DNA of 64,000 nucleotides from Thermocoleostomius sinensis A174 (GCF_026802175.1 NZ_CP113797.1:1403026-1467025), one strand, 5' to 3'; counted from the stretch's first letter, positions 9,656 through 18,286 are shown. Notes: generated by a model not told the origin, from the letters alone. A program made the numbers and translations.

Positions 9656-10288
9656 TTGTCTCTTGTTCGAGTTCGCCAGCACGTTAACCCCCTCAGCCAG
9701 AAATATCAGTCTCCCGTTAGCCCACCCGACTGGGAAAGGGTGTATGCTGATTGCACACGCCCATTGCATTTGGATATTGGCTGTGGACGGGGACAGTTTC
9801 TCCTCACTTTGGCACAACAACAGCCAACTTGGAATTATTTGGGATTAGAGATCCGTCAACCGCTGGTGGTGCAAGCCAATGAGCGGCGCGAGGAATTTGG
9901 CTTAACAAATTTACACTACCTGTTTTGTAATGTCAGTACATCGCTACGGTCGATTTTGGCTTCCTTGCCACAGGGCAGCTTGCAGCGAGTGACAATTCAG
10001 TTTCCTGACCCTTGGTTTAAGCGAAGACATCAGAAACGGCGGATGGTTCAACCCGAACTTGTGCAAGCATTGTCCACTTATCTGGTTGAGGACGGAGTCG
10101 TATTTCTGCAATCAGATATTGAAGCCGTTGCCAAAGCGATGCACGATCGTTTCAGTGAGCATCCATCTTTCACTTCACAACATTCTAATTGGCTGGAAAC
10201 AAATCCATTATCAGTTGCTACAGAGCGAGAACAATGGGTTTTAGAGAAAGGAGAACCAGTATACCGATCAATATTTATTAGGAAGTAG
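9656..10288 (+). CDS. trmB: tRNA (guanine-N7)-methyltransferase
   Basis: TrmB makes m7G46 in the variable loop of tRNAs using SAM. The SAM-binding motif LDIGCGRGQFLL and the tRNA-binding signature QFPDPWFKRRHQKRR are present, and the total length (210 residues from the start chosen) is normal. I chose TTG at 9656 because the product then begins MSLVRVRQHVNPLSQ, the usual cyanobacterial N-terminus, and AGGAG lies eight bases upstream (9643-9647). A TTG at 9608 would add 16 residues without a ribosome binding site. Confidence 0.92.
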   Translation: MSLVRVRQHVNPLSQKYQSPVSPPDWERVYADCTRPLHLDIGCGRGQFLLTLAQQQPTWNYLGLEIRQPLVVQANERREEFGLTNLHYLFCNVSTSLRSILASLPQGSLQRVTIQFPDPWFKRRHQKRRMVQPELVQALSTYLVEDGVVFLQSDIEAVAKAMHDRFSEHPSFTSQHSNWLETNPLSVATEREQWVLEKGEPVYRSIFIRK

Positions 10289-10340
10289 TAACCCGCTAGT
10301 GGCTGTTTGATGGAACTGAGGAGATTGCTTGAGGCATAGG

Positions 10341-11198
10341 CTATTCAAACGGAACCAGGGATAGCAAAGACTGCTCCGCTTCCAAAACTGTGCGATAGTT
10401 GCGCCAGAGATCTTCGATCGGTTTTGCCGATTGATAGCCAAATTCCGGTGTTGTGTACCTGCCTGTACCATCTTCACAAGGAAACGATGCCCAAATTGGG
10501 CAACTAATCGTAACGGCAGCCATAAATTGCTTTACATCTACATCAATTTCACCAAACTGATTGACCGAAACCCCATCCACCAGCCGCTGATATCCTCCTG
10601 CTTCGGCAAACAAAAGTAGGCATCCAATGTCTTGATTCTTAGGATGAAAGTTAGGTAAATCGGTATACCAAACATGTGGATAGTGCTGATGCAGGGCGTC
10701 CCAGATGTCTGATGTAAACTGACAAGCACCTGCTGCATCAGAACTCACTTCCAGGCTACTGCCCGAATTGACAGTTATCAATTGGCGGGGATGATCCTCA
10801 TAATCCTGAAATGCCTCCTCTCCTAAAATCAGACGATAGGGACTAACGGTATTGAAGTTAGAATAGGTTCCTTCGCTATAGTAAATAACACCCCATAAAA
10901 ATGCTTTGACTGCTAGAAGTTTTGCCAATTCAAGATTATCTTTGAGTCGTAATTGATGATCTGCTTTTGATTTGGGCCGAAACGGGTCACTGCTGAGAAA
11001 CGGTGAAGGACGGCTGGGCGTTAATCCGGGAACTTGTTCGAGTGCCAGTAGGTAATGACTGGTCGCGCTTTGCAGAGGCGGGGGAGTAGGGTAAACAGCC
11101 TGTAATCCTGCTTGAACCGCAAGGGTTGATAGGACGGCGGCAGTAAAGCTCAGAATTTGAATTAGAGCAAGCTTCACTCGTCGATCTTTAATTGGCAT
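10341..11198 (-). CDS. Lambda-R-like muramidase (GH104 type) with N-terminal export segment
   Basis: The last two thirds of this protein resemble phage lambda endolysin R, a lytic transglycosylase that cleaves peptidoglycan: SEGTYSNFNTVSPYRLILG (SEGT aligns with the catalytic-Glu motif of R), FQDYEDHPRQLITVN, AAGACQFTSDIWDAL, NFHPKNQDIGCLLLF and a final CPIWASFPCEDGTGRY. The N-terminus from the start at 11198 (MPIKDRRVKLALIQIL) is basic then hydrophobic, a signal peptide or membrane anchor, so export to the periplasm is inferred. An ATG at 11246 would add 16 residues. Length is about 285, with a 90-residue linker before the catalytic part. No phage genes surround it. It is convergent with trmB. 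Confidence 0.72.
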   Translation of the reverse strand: MPIKDRRVKLALIQILSFTAAVLSTLAVQAGLQAVYPTPPPLQSATSHYLLALEQVPGLTPSRPSPFLSSDPFRPKSKADHQLRLKDNLELAKLLAVKAFLWGVIYYSEGTYSNFNTVSPYRLILGEEAFQDYEDHPRQLITVNSGSSLEVSSDAAGACQFTSDIWDALHQHYPHVWYTDLPNFHPKNQDIGCLLLFAEAGGYQRLVDGVSVNQFGEIDVDVKQFMAAVTISCPIWASFPCEDGTGRYTTPEFGYQSAKPIEDLWRNYRTVLEAEQSLLSLVPFE

Positions 11199-11443
11199 AG
11201 CACCCACGTTGCTTCTAGCATGACGACACCCAACTTGCAGTCTCAAAAACCTATACTATGGCTGGTATCTTTTACAATATAAATTGATTAATTATGCTAC
11301 ATATAGCGTAGAGCAGCTTTGGCGATCGAGTTACTATAGATTTGTAAAAAGATTCAATCAGTTGGGTTATTTGCTCAGTTTACCGATATATTGGGCGCTA
11401 ATCTAACTGATTAATGCTTTGCGGTAGAGAAGAATGGAGAATC

Positions 11444-12175
11444 ATGCAACTCTCAACCTTTTCTGAAAGTCATCATCCGCTTGTAGTGGCTTTGAATCAT
11501 CACAGCGATCGAGATTTGTTAACACTGTTTCAGCGCCATCCTGACAGGGGGAAGTATTTTGTAGCAATCTTCTGTCGTTATGCGCCCATCGTTCATGCAT
11601 TGATTCGTCATTCGGTTCGATCGTCCGTTCAAGCAGATTATTTATTTGCTGTCATCTGGCGACATATCTACTACGAGCTAGGTGGGTTAAATTTACATGA
11701 ACAGTCCCCTGATGGCAAACCTAATACCTTGCAAAACTGGTTAATTCATGTCTCTGCTGTGTGTATCAATCGTGTCGCGTTGCCACCTGTGGAACAGATT
11801 CACTATTCACTGCAAAAAGCGTCTCCGCCGCTCTGGTGCTACCTGGAACAAGCATTGGGGCGGTTGCACCCTGTTCAGCGGTTAATTGTGCTGATGGCTC
11901 AAACATTTCATTGGAGCGCAACTCGCATTGCCGCGTATTTGCAAGCTGAGGGAGAATATTTCAATGTGCAGGAAGTAAACCAACAGTTGCAGGCTGCCTA
12001 TCAAGCACTGGAAGAGGTGTTACCGGACGACATTCGCCAAATCTACCTAGACCCCCCTCAACCAGAACCGGACCAGTCAGAACCGATCACCTCTACATTG
12101 AACGCTAGCCCAGACAACGCACCAATAACTACACCTGCCTTCAGCTTCAAATCTCTGGAACCAATTTTCGAGTAG
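11444..12175 (+). CDS. Sigma-70-like (ECF-type) protein
   Basis: This 243-residue protein has a weak sigma-70 layout. An N-terminal helical domain (RDLLTLFQRHPDRGKYFVAIFCRYAP, with YLFAVIWRHIYYEL) corresponds to region 2, and a C-terminal part (ALGRLHPVQRLIVLMAQTFHWSATRIAAYLQ) to a region-4-like helix-turn-helix. An acidic Pro-rich tail follows. GGAG six bases before the ATG at 11444 favours that start over 11414. Cyanobacterial genomes carry such divergent sigma-like proteins; whether it drives transcription is unknown. No anti-sigma gene is adjacent. Confidence 0.55.
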   Translation: MQLSTFSESHHPLVVALNHHSDRDLLTLFQRHPDRGKYFVAIFCRYAPIVHALIRHSVRSSVQADYLFAVIWRHIYYELGGLNLHEQSPDGKPNTLQNWLIHVSAVCINRVALPPVEQIHYSLQKASPPLWCYLEQALGRLHPVQRLIVLMAQTFHWSATRIAAYLQAEGEYFNVQEVNQQLQAAYQALEEVLPDDIRQIYLDPPQPEPDQSEPITSTLNASPDNAPITTPAFSFKSLEPIFE

Positions 12176-12242
12176 TAAAACTAGTTTGATAGCCAAATAA
12201 TCGACGCCAAAAACAAATAAAAATCCTAGAACCAACCCGATC

Positions 12243-12659
12243 TTACCCCTGGAAAGTAGAATCTTCGCCTTGATCGATGCGCGCCTTAGCTTCTTTCTCA
12301 AACCAACTTACCACCTGCGACAGAGTGAGCGCTTCGATCGCCACGTCTGCTTCTTGGGCAATTTGCTTCAGCGGACGTAGAGATGAGATCACCAATCGGG
12401 CAAAAAAGCGCTTGAAGTTGGGATCAAAGCCATCCTCTGGTCGCAGCGTTGGATCTTGCTCTACCCAATCAATAATCTGCTGTTCGGTTAAGGTATCAAT
12501 TGTAATTCCCGCTGCTTGAGCAATTTGTTTGAGGGAGCGCAACGAGTAGATTGATACCCGCGCTGTGAATCGATCGCGAGCAGGCATCAGTGTTGCATCA
12601 ACTTCAGCACATTCTTCCGGGGTGAGAAATTGATCAGAAGATTGGGGTAGTTGGGACAT
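12243..12659 (-). CDS. Small protein with an internal duplication
   Basis: I do not recognise a named family. The 138 residues contain two copies of a roughly 48-residue unit: copy 1 from RFTARVSIYSLRSLKQIAQ through WVEQDP, copy 2 from RFFARLVISSLRPLKQIAQ through WFEKEA. The units are predicted to be helical and share the core SLR-LKQIAQ-A-(V/I)-I--LT--Q(I/V)-(D/S)W. There is no signal or membrane segment. It is convergent with the sigma-like gene. It could be a small adaptor or DNA-binding repeat protein, but that is only a guess from the repeated helices. Confidence 0.6.
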   Translation of the reverse strand: MSQLPQSSDQFLTPEECAEVDATLMPARDRFTARVSIYSLRSLKQIAQAAGITIDTLTEQQIIDWVEQDPTLRPEDGFDPNFKRFFARLVISSLRPLKQIAQEADVAIEALTLSQVVSWFEKEAKARIDQGEDSTFQG

Positions 12660-12814
12660 AAGAGATTAGGGATGAGAAATTACGATCGGTAATCAGTAAT
12701 TGGGTATAGGTGATTGGCTCATTGACAGCTATCTCCCATCACCTAACTACCGATTCCCTATGATTACTCATGATCACCCACGATTACCCGCAACCTGCCT
12801 CCCATCTCTAACAG
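12660..12814. other. Low-complexity intergenic spacer
   Basis: This spacer between the duplicated small protein and sufR is made of short GATTAGGGATGAG and complementary CATCACCTAACTACC type stretches. Foldback pairing is possible, but no gene or clear terminator is seen. Confidence 0.45.
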
Positions 12815-13468
12815 CTATTGGGCCTGTACTAAATAGCCACAGCGATGCTCACCATTGACTAACCAGTGGGTACGTTCAACTTTACAGCCTTCTAAGGCTA
12901 GGGCAAACATTTCTAGCTCATGACCGCAAACACTCGGAAAGGATTCTGCGACATGCGAGATCGCACAATTGTATTCGGTGATGATGAAGCGCGAATTGGT
13001 AGAGGCAGGATCTGCTTCTACTTGATGCCACTCTGCCATGTAGCCTTCCGCTTTGCGTAACTCGACCAAGTTTGCCACCCGCTCTTGCAGGGAGCCTTGT
13101 CCGACTCGATCGCGATATTCTAGGGCTTTACGTTGCCACTGCTTTTGTAAAATTTTATTGACCTGATCTTTACCAACAGTTTCAGCGAGGGTGTCTAACA
13201 AAGACAGGGCAAACTCATCATAGCGATCGGGCAGCAAACTACGCCCTTTTTGGCTGAGTTGATACGAATAATTGGGACGCCCCATCGCAACTGGTTGAAC
13301 CTGATGTTCAATCAATCCTTCATCTTCTAAATCTTTAAGATGGCGGCGTATGGCTTGAGGACTGATCCTGAGTAAATCAGCCATGTCTTGAGCGGTGGCC
13401 TGACCTCGCTTCAACAAGTGATGCAGGATGTCCTGTTTGGTGGAAGGGTGCTGTGTGGCTGTCATCAT
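12815..13468 (-). CDS. sufR: SufR, iron-sulfur-dependent repressor of the suf operon
   Basis: SufR is a DeoR/ArsR-like winged-helix repressor that holds a 4Fe-4S cluster and shuts off sufBCDS when Fe-S supply is sufficient. The N-terminal helix-turn-helix (TAQDMADLLRISPQAIRRHLKDLEDEGLI) and the C-terminal cysteines in YNCAISHVAESFPSVCGHE and LEGCKVERTHW, the cluster ligands known for the family, are all present. The ATG at 13468 (MMTATQHPSTKQDIL) gives 217 residues, the usual length; an open extension to 13555 would run into the operator region. It is divergent from ftrC-suf across a control region with two operators and is expected to repress itself. Confidence 0.95.
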   Translation of the reverse strand: MMTATQHPSTKQDILHHLLKRGQATAQDMADLLRISPQAIRRHLKDLEDEGLIEHQVQPVAMGRPNYSYQLSQKGRSLLPDRYDEFALSLLDTLAETVGKDQVNKILQKQWQRKALEYRDRVGQGSLQERVANLVELRKAEGYMAEWHQVEADPASTNSRFIITEYNCAISHVAESFPSVCGHELEMFALALEGCKVERTHWLVNGEHRCGYLVQAQ

Positions 13469-13558
13469 CGTTTCATCGTCGTTGACGATCGTCGTAGAAG
13501 CGTCAGAACTTTGAACCAGAACTACGAAAACGTAGCGCAAAAAGGCTACAATCAAACT

Positions 13559-13588
13559 TTGACAACACCAATGTTGCTAAAGTACTCT
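13559..13588 (+). promoter_or_regulatory. Probable promoter of ftrC-suf
   Basis: TTGACA (13559-13564) with an 18-base spacer and TACTCT (13583-13588) reads toward ftrC. The first SufR operator starts inside the -35 hexamer and fills the spacer, so repressor binding would block RNA polymerase. Confidence 0.55.
13563..13576. promoter_or_regulatory. SufR operator 1
   Basis: CAAC-ACCAAT-GTTG is an exact match to the CAAC-N6-GTTG inverted repeat described for cyanobacterial SufR. It overlaps the promoter reading toward ftrC. Confidence 0.85.
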
Positions 13589-13602
13589 AAAATGAACTTA
13601 AG

Positions 13603-13616
13603 CAACAAACGTGTTG
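13603..13616. promoter_or_regulatory. SufR operator 2
   Basis: CAAC-AAACGT-GTTG is a second exact match, centred 40 bases from the first (about four helical turns), so two dimers would sit on the same DNA face. Both sites lie between the divergent sufR and ftrC-suf genes. Confidence 0.85.
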
Positions 13617-13659
13617 TTTTAATTATAGAAGCTGTTGGTCGTCCTGTCGCCTAAGAGAG

Positions 13660-14022
13660 ATGAACACACCTACCAAACCAACCCAAGCATCAGATAAGAA
13701 TTTGGAATTGATGCGGAGTTTTTCCGAGAGTTACGCCAAGCGAACAGGCACGTATTTTTGTGTCGATCCAGGTGTAACGGCTGTTGTGATTGAAGGACTA
13801 GCAAAGCATAAGGACGAGCTAGGTTCGCCCCTTTGCCCGTGCCGTCACTACGAAGATAAAAAAGCCGAAGCTGAAGCTGCTTACTGGAATTGTCCCTGTG
13901 TGCCGATGCGCGAGCGCAAAGAATGCCACTGCATGTTGTTCCTTACTCCCGACAACGACTTTGCAGGCGACAAACAAGAAATTTCCTTTGACGAAATCCG
14001 CACAACTACGAATCAGTACTAG
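13660..14022 (+). CDS. ftrC: Ferredoxin-thioredoxin reductase, catalytic chain
   Basis: This 120-residue subunit carries the redox disulfide and the 4Fe-4S cluster that pass electrons from ferredoxin to thioredoxin. The signature cysteines appear as CVDPG, CPCRHY, NCPCVPM and ECHCMLF, matching the CPC and CHC motifs of FTR-beta. AGAGAG precedes the ATG. It is the first gene after the SufR operators and 138 bases before sufB, so it is likely to be co-regulated with the Fe-S assembly genes that build its cluster. The variable (alpha) chain is not in this window. Confidence 0.96.
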   Translation: MNTPTKPTQASDKNLELMRSFSESYAKRTGTYFCVDPGVTAVVIEGLAKHKDELGSPLCPCRHYEDKKAEAEAAYWNCPCVPMRERKECHCMLFLTPDNDFAGDKQEISFDEIRTTTNQY

Positions 14023-14048
14023 AGTCCATCAACAGGCATTAGGGAAGC

Positions 14049-14106
14049 AGGATAAAGGAAAAGGAACATGATTTGGCTTAATTTTTCGCCTTTTACCTTT
14101 TGCCTT
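14049..14106 (+). repeat. Stem-loop between ftrC and sufB
   Basis: AGGATAAAGGAAAAGG (14049-14064) and CCTTTTACCTTTTGCCTT (14089-14106) are complementary apart from two mismatches and one bulge, with a 24-base loop. The position suggests an mRNA-stability or partial-termination element that uncouples ftrC from sufB. No T-run follows. Confidence 0.55.
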
Positions 14107-14160
14107 GATCTCCCACTCCCTACTCCCGACTTCCCCCGTTGAAAGCGAGAACACTTCCCA

Positions 14161-15600
14161 ATGACAAGCACATCAGTTAAATCCCTAGTCAATCAGCCCT
14201 ATAAATACGGATTTGTCACCAACATTGAATCTGATGCCATTCCCCCTGGCTTGAGTGAGGATGTGATTCGCCTCATTTCTGCCAAAAAAAGTGAGCCAGA
14301 GTTCATGTTAGAGTTCCGCCTCAAGGCTTATCGCCACTGGCTGAAGATGGAAGAGCCGAACTGGGCAGCAGTAGGCTATCCAGCGATCGATTACCAAAAT
14401 ATCGTTTACTACTCGGCTCCTAAGCAGCAGAAGAAACTGGAAAGTTTAGAAGAAGTCGATCCGGCGTTGTTGGAAACTTTCGAGAAGCTGGGTATTCCCC
14501 TCTCAGAGCAGAAGCGGCTGTCGAACGTGGCAGTAGACGCGATTTTTGACAGTGTTTCTGTCGCCACCACTTTTAAGGAGAAGTTGGCTGAGAAGGGTGT
14601 GATTTTCTGCTCTATCTCTGAAGCATTGCAGAAATATCCCGATCTGGTGCAGAAGTATTTGGGCAGCGTGGTTCCCACCAGCGATAACTACTTTGCCGCG
14701 TTGAACTCAGCGGTATTCAGTGATGGATCATTTGTCTATGTGCCCAAGGGAGTGCATTGCCCGATGGAATTGTCCACGTACTTCCGGATCAACAATGGCG
14801 AGTCGGGGCAGTTCGAGCGCACGCTGATTGTCGCAGAAGCAGACAGCTATGTCAGCTATTTGGAAGGCTGCACGGCTCCCATGTTTGACACCAATCAGTT
14901 GCACGCGGCGGTGGTGGAACTAGTGGCGCTGGACAATGCTGAAATCAAATACTCCACCGTACAGAATTGGTTTGCAGGCGACGAAAACGGTAAAGGTGGG
15001 ATTTACAACTTCGTCACCAAGCGCGGCTTGTGCCAGGGCGTGAACTCCAAAATCTCCTGGACGCAGGTAGAAACCGGATCGGCGATCACCTGGAAGTATC
15101 CCAGTTGTGTGCTGGTGGGCGACAACTCGGTGGGCGAGTTCTACTCGGTGGCGCTGACCAATAATTATCAGCAGGCGGACACCGGAACCAAAATGGTGCA
15201 CATTGGCAAGAACACTCGTAGCACGATCGTCTCTAAGGGGATCTCTGCTGGAAAGTCGAAAAATAGCTATCGCGGACTGGTGAAAATTGGACCCAAGGCA
15301 GAGGGGGCGCGCAACTACTCACAGTGTGACTCGATGCTCATCGGAGACACGGCTGGAGCCAACACTTTCCCGTATATTCAGGTGCAAAACAACAGTGCCA
15401 AAGTGGAGCATGAAGCCTCAACTTCCAAAATTGGCGAAGACCAGTTGTTCTACTTCCAGCAGCGCGGCATTTCCTTAGAGGACGCGATCTCGATGATGAT
15501 CAGCGGTTTCTGTAAGGACGTGTTTAACCAACTTCCGATGGAATTTGCCGTTGAAGCCGATCGACTGTTGGCGCTGAAGTTGGAAGGTAGTGTGGGTTAA
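14161..15600 (+). CDS. sufB: Fe-S cluster assembly protein SufB
   Basis: SufB (479 residues) is the scaffold of the SufBC2D complex on which sulfur and iron are assembled. The sequence is typical throughout, including [52 protein letters not shown] and the C-terminal [19 protein letters not shown] with the conserved Glu and the downstream cysteine of SGFCKDVF. It precedes sufC, but unlike the compact sufBCDS arrangement usual in cyanobacteria it is separated from it by 570 bases holding a decayed gene. Confidence 0.98.
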   Translation: MTSTSVKSLVNQPYKYGFVTNIESDAIPPGLSEDVIRLISAKKSEPEFMLEFRLKAYRHWLKMEEPNWAAVGYPAIDYQNIVYYSAPKQQKKLESLEEVDPALLETFEKLGIPLSEQKRLSNVAVDAIFDSVSVATTFKEKLAEKGVIFCSISEALQKYPDLVQKYLGSVVPTSDNYFAALNSAVFSDGSFVYVPKGVHCPMELSTYFRINNGESGQFERTLIVAEADSYVSYLEGCTAPMFDTNQLHAAVVELVALDNAEIKYSTVQNWFAGDENGKGGIYNFVTKRGLCQGVNSKISWTQVETGSAITWKYPSCVLVGDNSVGEFYSVALTNNYQQADTGTKMVHIGKNTRSTIVSKGISAGKSKNSYRGLVKIGPKAEGARNYSQCDSMLIGDTAGANTFPYIQVQNNSAKVEHEASTSKIGEDQLFYFQQRGISLEDAISMMISGFCKDVFNQLPMEFAVEADRLLALKLEGSVG

Positions 15601-15644
15601 AGCGGTGGGGGCGTAGCCTTTACGCCTCTGCTAAAAGGAGAGGT

Positions 15645-16132
15645 ATGGTTCAAACTCTGCAAACTAGAAATGTTACTCTGCGCGATCTGATCGAAAAGTT
15701 TCAGATGCAACTGGTTCGGGACGAGCAGTTCTTGCCGAAGTGGCAGAGTCGTTTACCTAATCTGAGTGAATTTGAGAAGCAGGTTTTGAACAAAGTCAAG
15801 GTGGGTTATTTTAACCTGGTTGCTGATCCTCCGGTCCTGGAGAAGCCGATGCAGTTGGCGATCGTGGCTCTTATTCTCTTCCTCGAAGGTTTTTATCTGC
15901 CTCCTTTTCTCTAGAGATTGGGTTAGATTAACTTTTGGCATACATGATGACATCTCTAAACCCGGCTCAACCCAGTTTTGACAGGTTAACCCATGGAGGA
16001 AGTTTTACATTCGCAAAATTAGTTAAAAACCCGGTCTATCAGTACGCTACATCTAAGTTCTTCGAGCTTCGTAATCTTGGTAACGAACTTTATGATGTTC
16101 TCAAAATTTTAAAGCGAATTCGTCAGCTATAG
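15645..16132 (+). pseudogene. Relic of a PD-(D/E)XK nuclease-like gene inside the suf operon
   Basis: Two reading frames look like the two ends of one cyanobacterial restriction-endonuclease-like family. The N-terminal piece (15645-15914, 89 residues) starts MVQTLQTRNVTLRDLIEKF and contains LVRDEQFLPKWQSRLPNL and LEGFYLPPFL. The C-terminal piece lies in another frame (about 15950-16132) and contains NPAQPSFDRLTHGGSFTFAKL, then PVYQYATSKFFELRNLGNEL and [10 protein letters not shown]. In the family, as I remember it, a central nuclease core of about 100 residues with the catalytic Asp/Glu/Lys lies between these. That core is absent here, and the frames differ, so the gene is dead. AAAGGAG before 15645 shows the first piece may still be translated. 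Confidence 0.55.
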
Positions 16133-16170
16133 AAATTATCCATATTGCAGCAGTTAAGAGGTTAAAGCAG

Positions 16171-16953
16171 GTGATTGTTGAAGGTAGCGAAACCATTCTC
16201 ACAGTGTGGAACTTAACCGCCAGTGTTGATGAAACGCCGATTCTCAAGGGTTTAAACCTAGAGATCAAATCCGGTGAAATTCACGCCATTATGGGCCCCA
16301 ACGGATCGGGCAAAAGTACTTTTTCTAAAGTATTATCTGGTCATCCCGATTATGCAGTAACGGGCGGTGACGTGATTTTCCAGGGACAGGATTTATTGGA
16401 ACTAGAACCGGAAGATCGGGCGCGATCGGGCGTATTTATGGCGTTTCAGTATCCGCTAGAAATCCCTGGCGTTAGCAATCTTGATTTTTTGCGGGTGGCG
16501 TATAACTCTAAGCGCAAGCATCAAGGGCTAGACGAACTGGATGCCTTTGATTTTGATGAACTGGTGCGCGAAAAGCTGGATGTGGTCAAAATGGACGCAG
16601 CTTTCTTAAACCGCAGCGTCAATGAAGGCTTTTCTGGCGGTGAGAAGAAGCGCAATGAGATTTTGCAGATGGCACTGCTGGAACCCAAACTCGCAATTCT
16701 AGATGAAACCGATTCCGGACTAGATATCGATGCACTGAAGATTGTCGCGAATGGCGTTAACCAACTTTCAACCCCAGATAATTCCATTCTGGTGATTACT
16801 CACTATCAACGCTTGCTGAATTATATCGTGCCGGATTATGTCCATATCATGGCCAACGGGCGAATTTTGCGTACAGGCACGAAAGAACTGGCGCTGGAAG
16901 TGGAGGAACGCGGCTATGACTGGATTTTGGCAGAAGCGGGGGTGGGAGTCTAA
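16171..16953 (+). CDS. sufC: Fe-S cluster assembly ATPase SufC
   Basis: SufC (260 residues) is the ABC-type ATPase of the SufBC2D scaffold. Walker [10 protein letters not shown], the family-specific [16 protein letters not shown], the signature SGGEKKRNE and Walker [15 protein letters not shown] are intact. The start is GTG at 16171, with a GAGG-like site upstream. Its stop codon overlaps the sufD start (TAATG at 16951-16955), consistent with translational coupling. Upstream lies the nuclease relic rather than sufB. Confidence 0.97.
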   Translation: MIVEGSETILTVWNLTASVDETPILKGLNLEIKSGEIHAIMGPNGSGKSTFSKVLSGHPDYAVTGGDVIFQGQDLLELEPEDRARSGVFMAFQYPLEIPGVSNLDFLRVAYNSKRKHQGLDELDAFDFDELVREKLDVVKMDAAFLNRSVNEGFSGGEKKRNEILQMALLEPKLAILDETDSGLDIDALKIVANGVNQLSTPDNSILVITHYQRLLNYIVPDYVHIMANGRILRTGTKELALEVEERGYDWILAEAGVGV

Positions 16954-18269
16954 TGAGTATTCAAGCGTCCGCTCCAGAGCAAACCGGAGTGCGCAATGCT
17001 GCTCAGCAGCGTCTCGAGTTTTTGTCACATTTGCTGAACCTAGCGAAACAGGCTCCGGTGCAGTCTGGTTGGCTGCAAGACCTGCGCAATCGAGCCGCAA
17101 TTCGAGTCAGCGAACAGGCCTTCCCTACCACACGTGATGAAGAATGGCGCTTCACCGATTTGTCGGATTTGGTGCGGTTGAAGCTAGAGGCTGCCAGCGA
17201 TCACTATTCCTCTGCCAATCTCGATAGCGTTAATTCTTTTGCCCTGCCCGAAACCTCTGCTCGACTAACGTTCATCAACGGCGTCTATGCGGCTGAATTT
17301 TCCACGATTGGGCAATTGCCTCCTGGTTTGATCATCAGCAATTTATCTGGGCTAACAGGTACCGATCGCTTTCACGCCTATTTAGGTCAGCAATCCGGTG
17401 CAGAAGAAGTGTTTACAGCGCTGAACACTGCTGGCTTAAGTGACGCAGCGATCGTGTTTGTGCCCAAGAACTTGGTGGTAGAGGCTCCGGTTCATCTGCT
17501 GTTTATCAACACCACGCGCAGCACCGCCGCTTTGATTCAACCGCGTTGTCTCATCGTGGCAGAAGCCAACAGTGCCATTACTTTAGTAGAAGCATATGAA
17601 ACGATCGGCGAGGGCACATCCTTTACCAATGCTGTTACAGAAATTTGGTTGGCAGAAAACGCTGAGGTAAATCATACACGACTGCAACGAGATAATCTGG
17701 CGGCTTTCCACATTGGCAAAACAGCGATCGCTCAAGCGCGAGATTCTCGCTATACCGGCAATACCATTAATTTGGGCGCAAAATTATCGCGTCACAACCT
17801 GGAGGTTTATCAAACGGGTGAACAAACGCAAACCACACTGAACAATCTCACCAGGATTCACGGTGAACAGACCAGCGATACCCACAGTACGATTGCCCTG
17901 ACGCATCCGTATGGAACAACTCGCCAACTGCACAAGTGCATTATTGACGATCGGGCCCACGCCATCTTTAACGGCAAGGTGTTTGTTCCTCAAGCGGCGC
18001 AACTCACCGATGCTGGACAACTAAACCGCAACTTGCTGCTGTCGCCCAAAGCCAGGGTCGATACCAAACCACAACTAGAGATTGTGGCTGATAATGTGAA
18101 ATGCACCCACGGGGCCGCCGTCGGACAACTCGACGCCAACGAAATCTTTTACTTGCAAAGTCGCGGCATTCCTGCTGCTGAAGCCCGTCACTTGCTGGTT
18201 TCCGCTTTCGCTCAAGAAATTATCGATCGCATCCCGATTGACTCCCTGCAACAACAACTGTCTCAGTAA
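16953..18269 (+). CDS. sufD: Fe-S cluster assembly protein SufD
   Basis: SufD (438 residues) pairs with SufB in the SufBC2D scaffold. Conserved segments are AFPTTRDEEWRFTDLSDL near the N-terminus, a long beta-helix middle, and the C-terminal CTHGAAVGQLDANEIFYLQSRG with the conserved histidine. It starts one base inside the sufC stop. The last codons and stop lie in the first copy of a 14-bp tandem duplication, so a later slippage event there would alter or extend the C-terminus. Confidence 0.96.
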   Translation: MSIQASAPEQTGVRNAAQQRLEFLSHLLNLAKQAPVQSGWLQDLRNRAAIRVSEQAFPTTRDEEWRFTDLSDLVRLKLEAASDHYSSANLDSVNSFALPETSARLTFINGVYAAEFSTIGQLPPGLIISNLSGLTGTDRFHAYLGQQSGAEEVFTALNTAGLSDAAIVFVPKNLVVEAPVHLLFINTTRSTAALIQPRCLIVAEANSAITLVEAYETIGEGTSFTNAVTEIWLAENAEVNHTRLQRDNLAAFHIGKTAIAQARDSRYTGNTINLGAKLSRHNLEVYQTGEQTQTTLNNLTRIHGEQTSDTHSTIALTHPYGTTRQLHKCIIDDRAHAIFNGKVFVPQAAQLTDAGQLNRNLLLSPKARVDTKPQLEIVADNVKCTHGAAVGQLDANEIFYLQSRGIPAAEARHLLVSAFAQEIIDRIPIDSLQQQLSQ

Positions 18270-18286
18270 AGGTGTCTCAGTAAAGG
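18259..18286. repeat. 14-bp tandem duplication at the sufD stop codon
   Basis: TGTCTCAGTAAAGG occurs twice without spacing (18259-18272 and 18273-18286). The first copy contains the sufD stop TAA, the second runs into the palindrome that follows. Confidence 0.9.

Noticed and set aside
14034-14150. A coding frame between ftrC and sufB
   Set aside because: The region is low-complexity A/G and C/T rich with foldback pairing, and contains no frame with a credible start and product.
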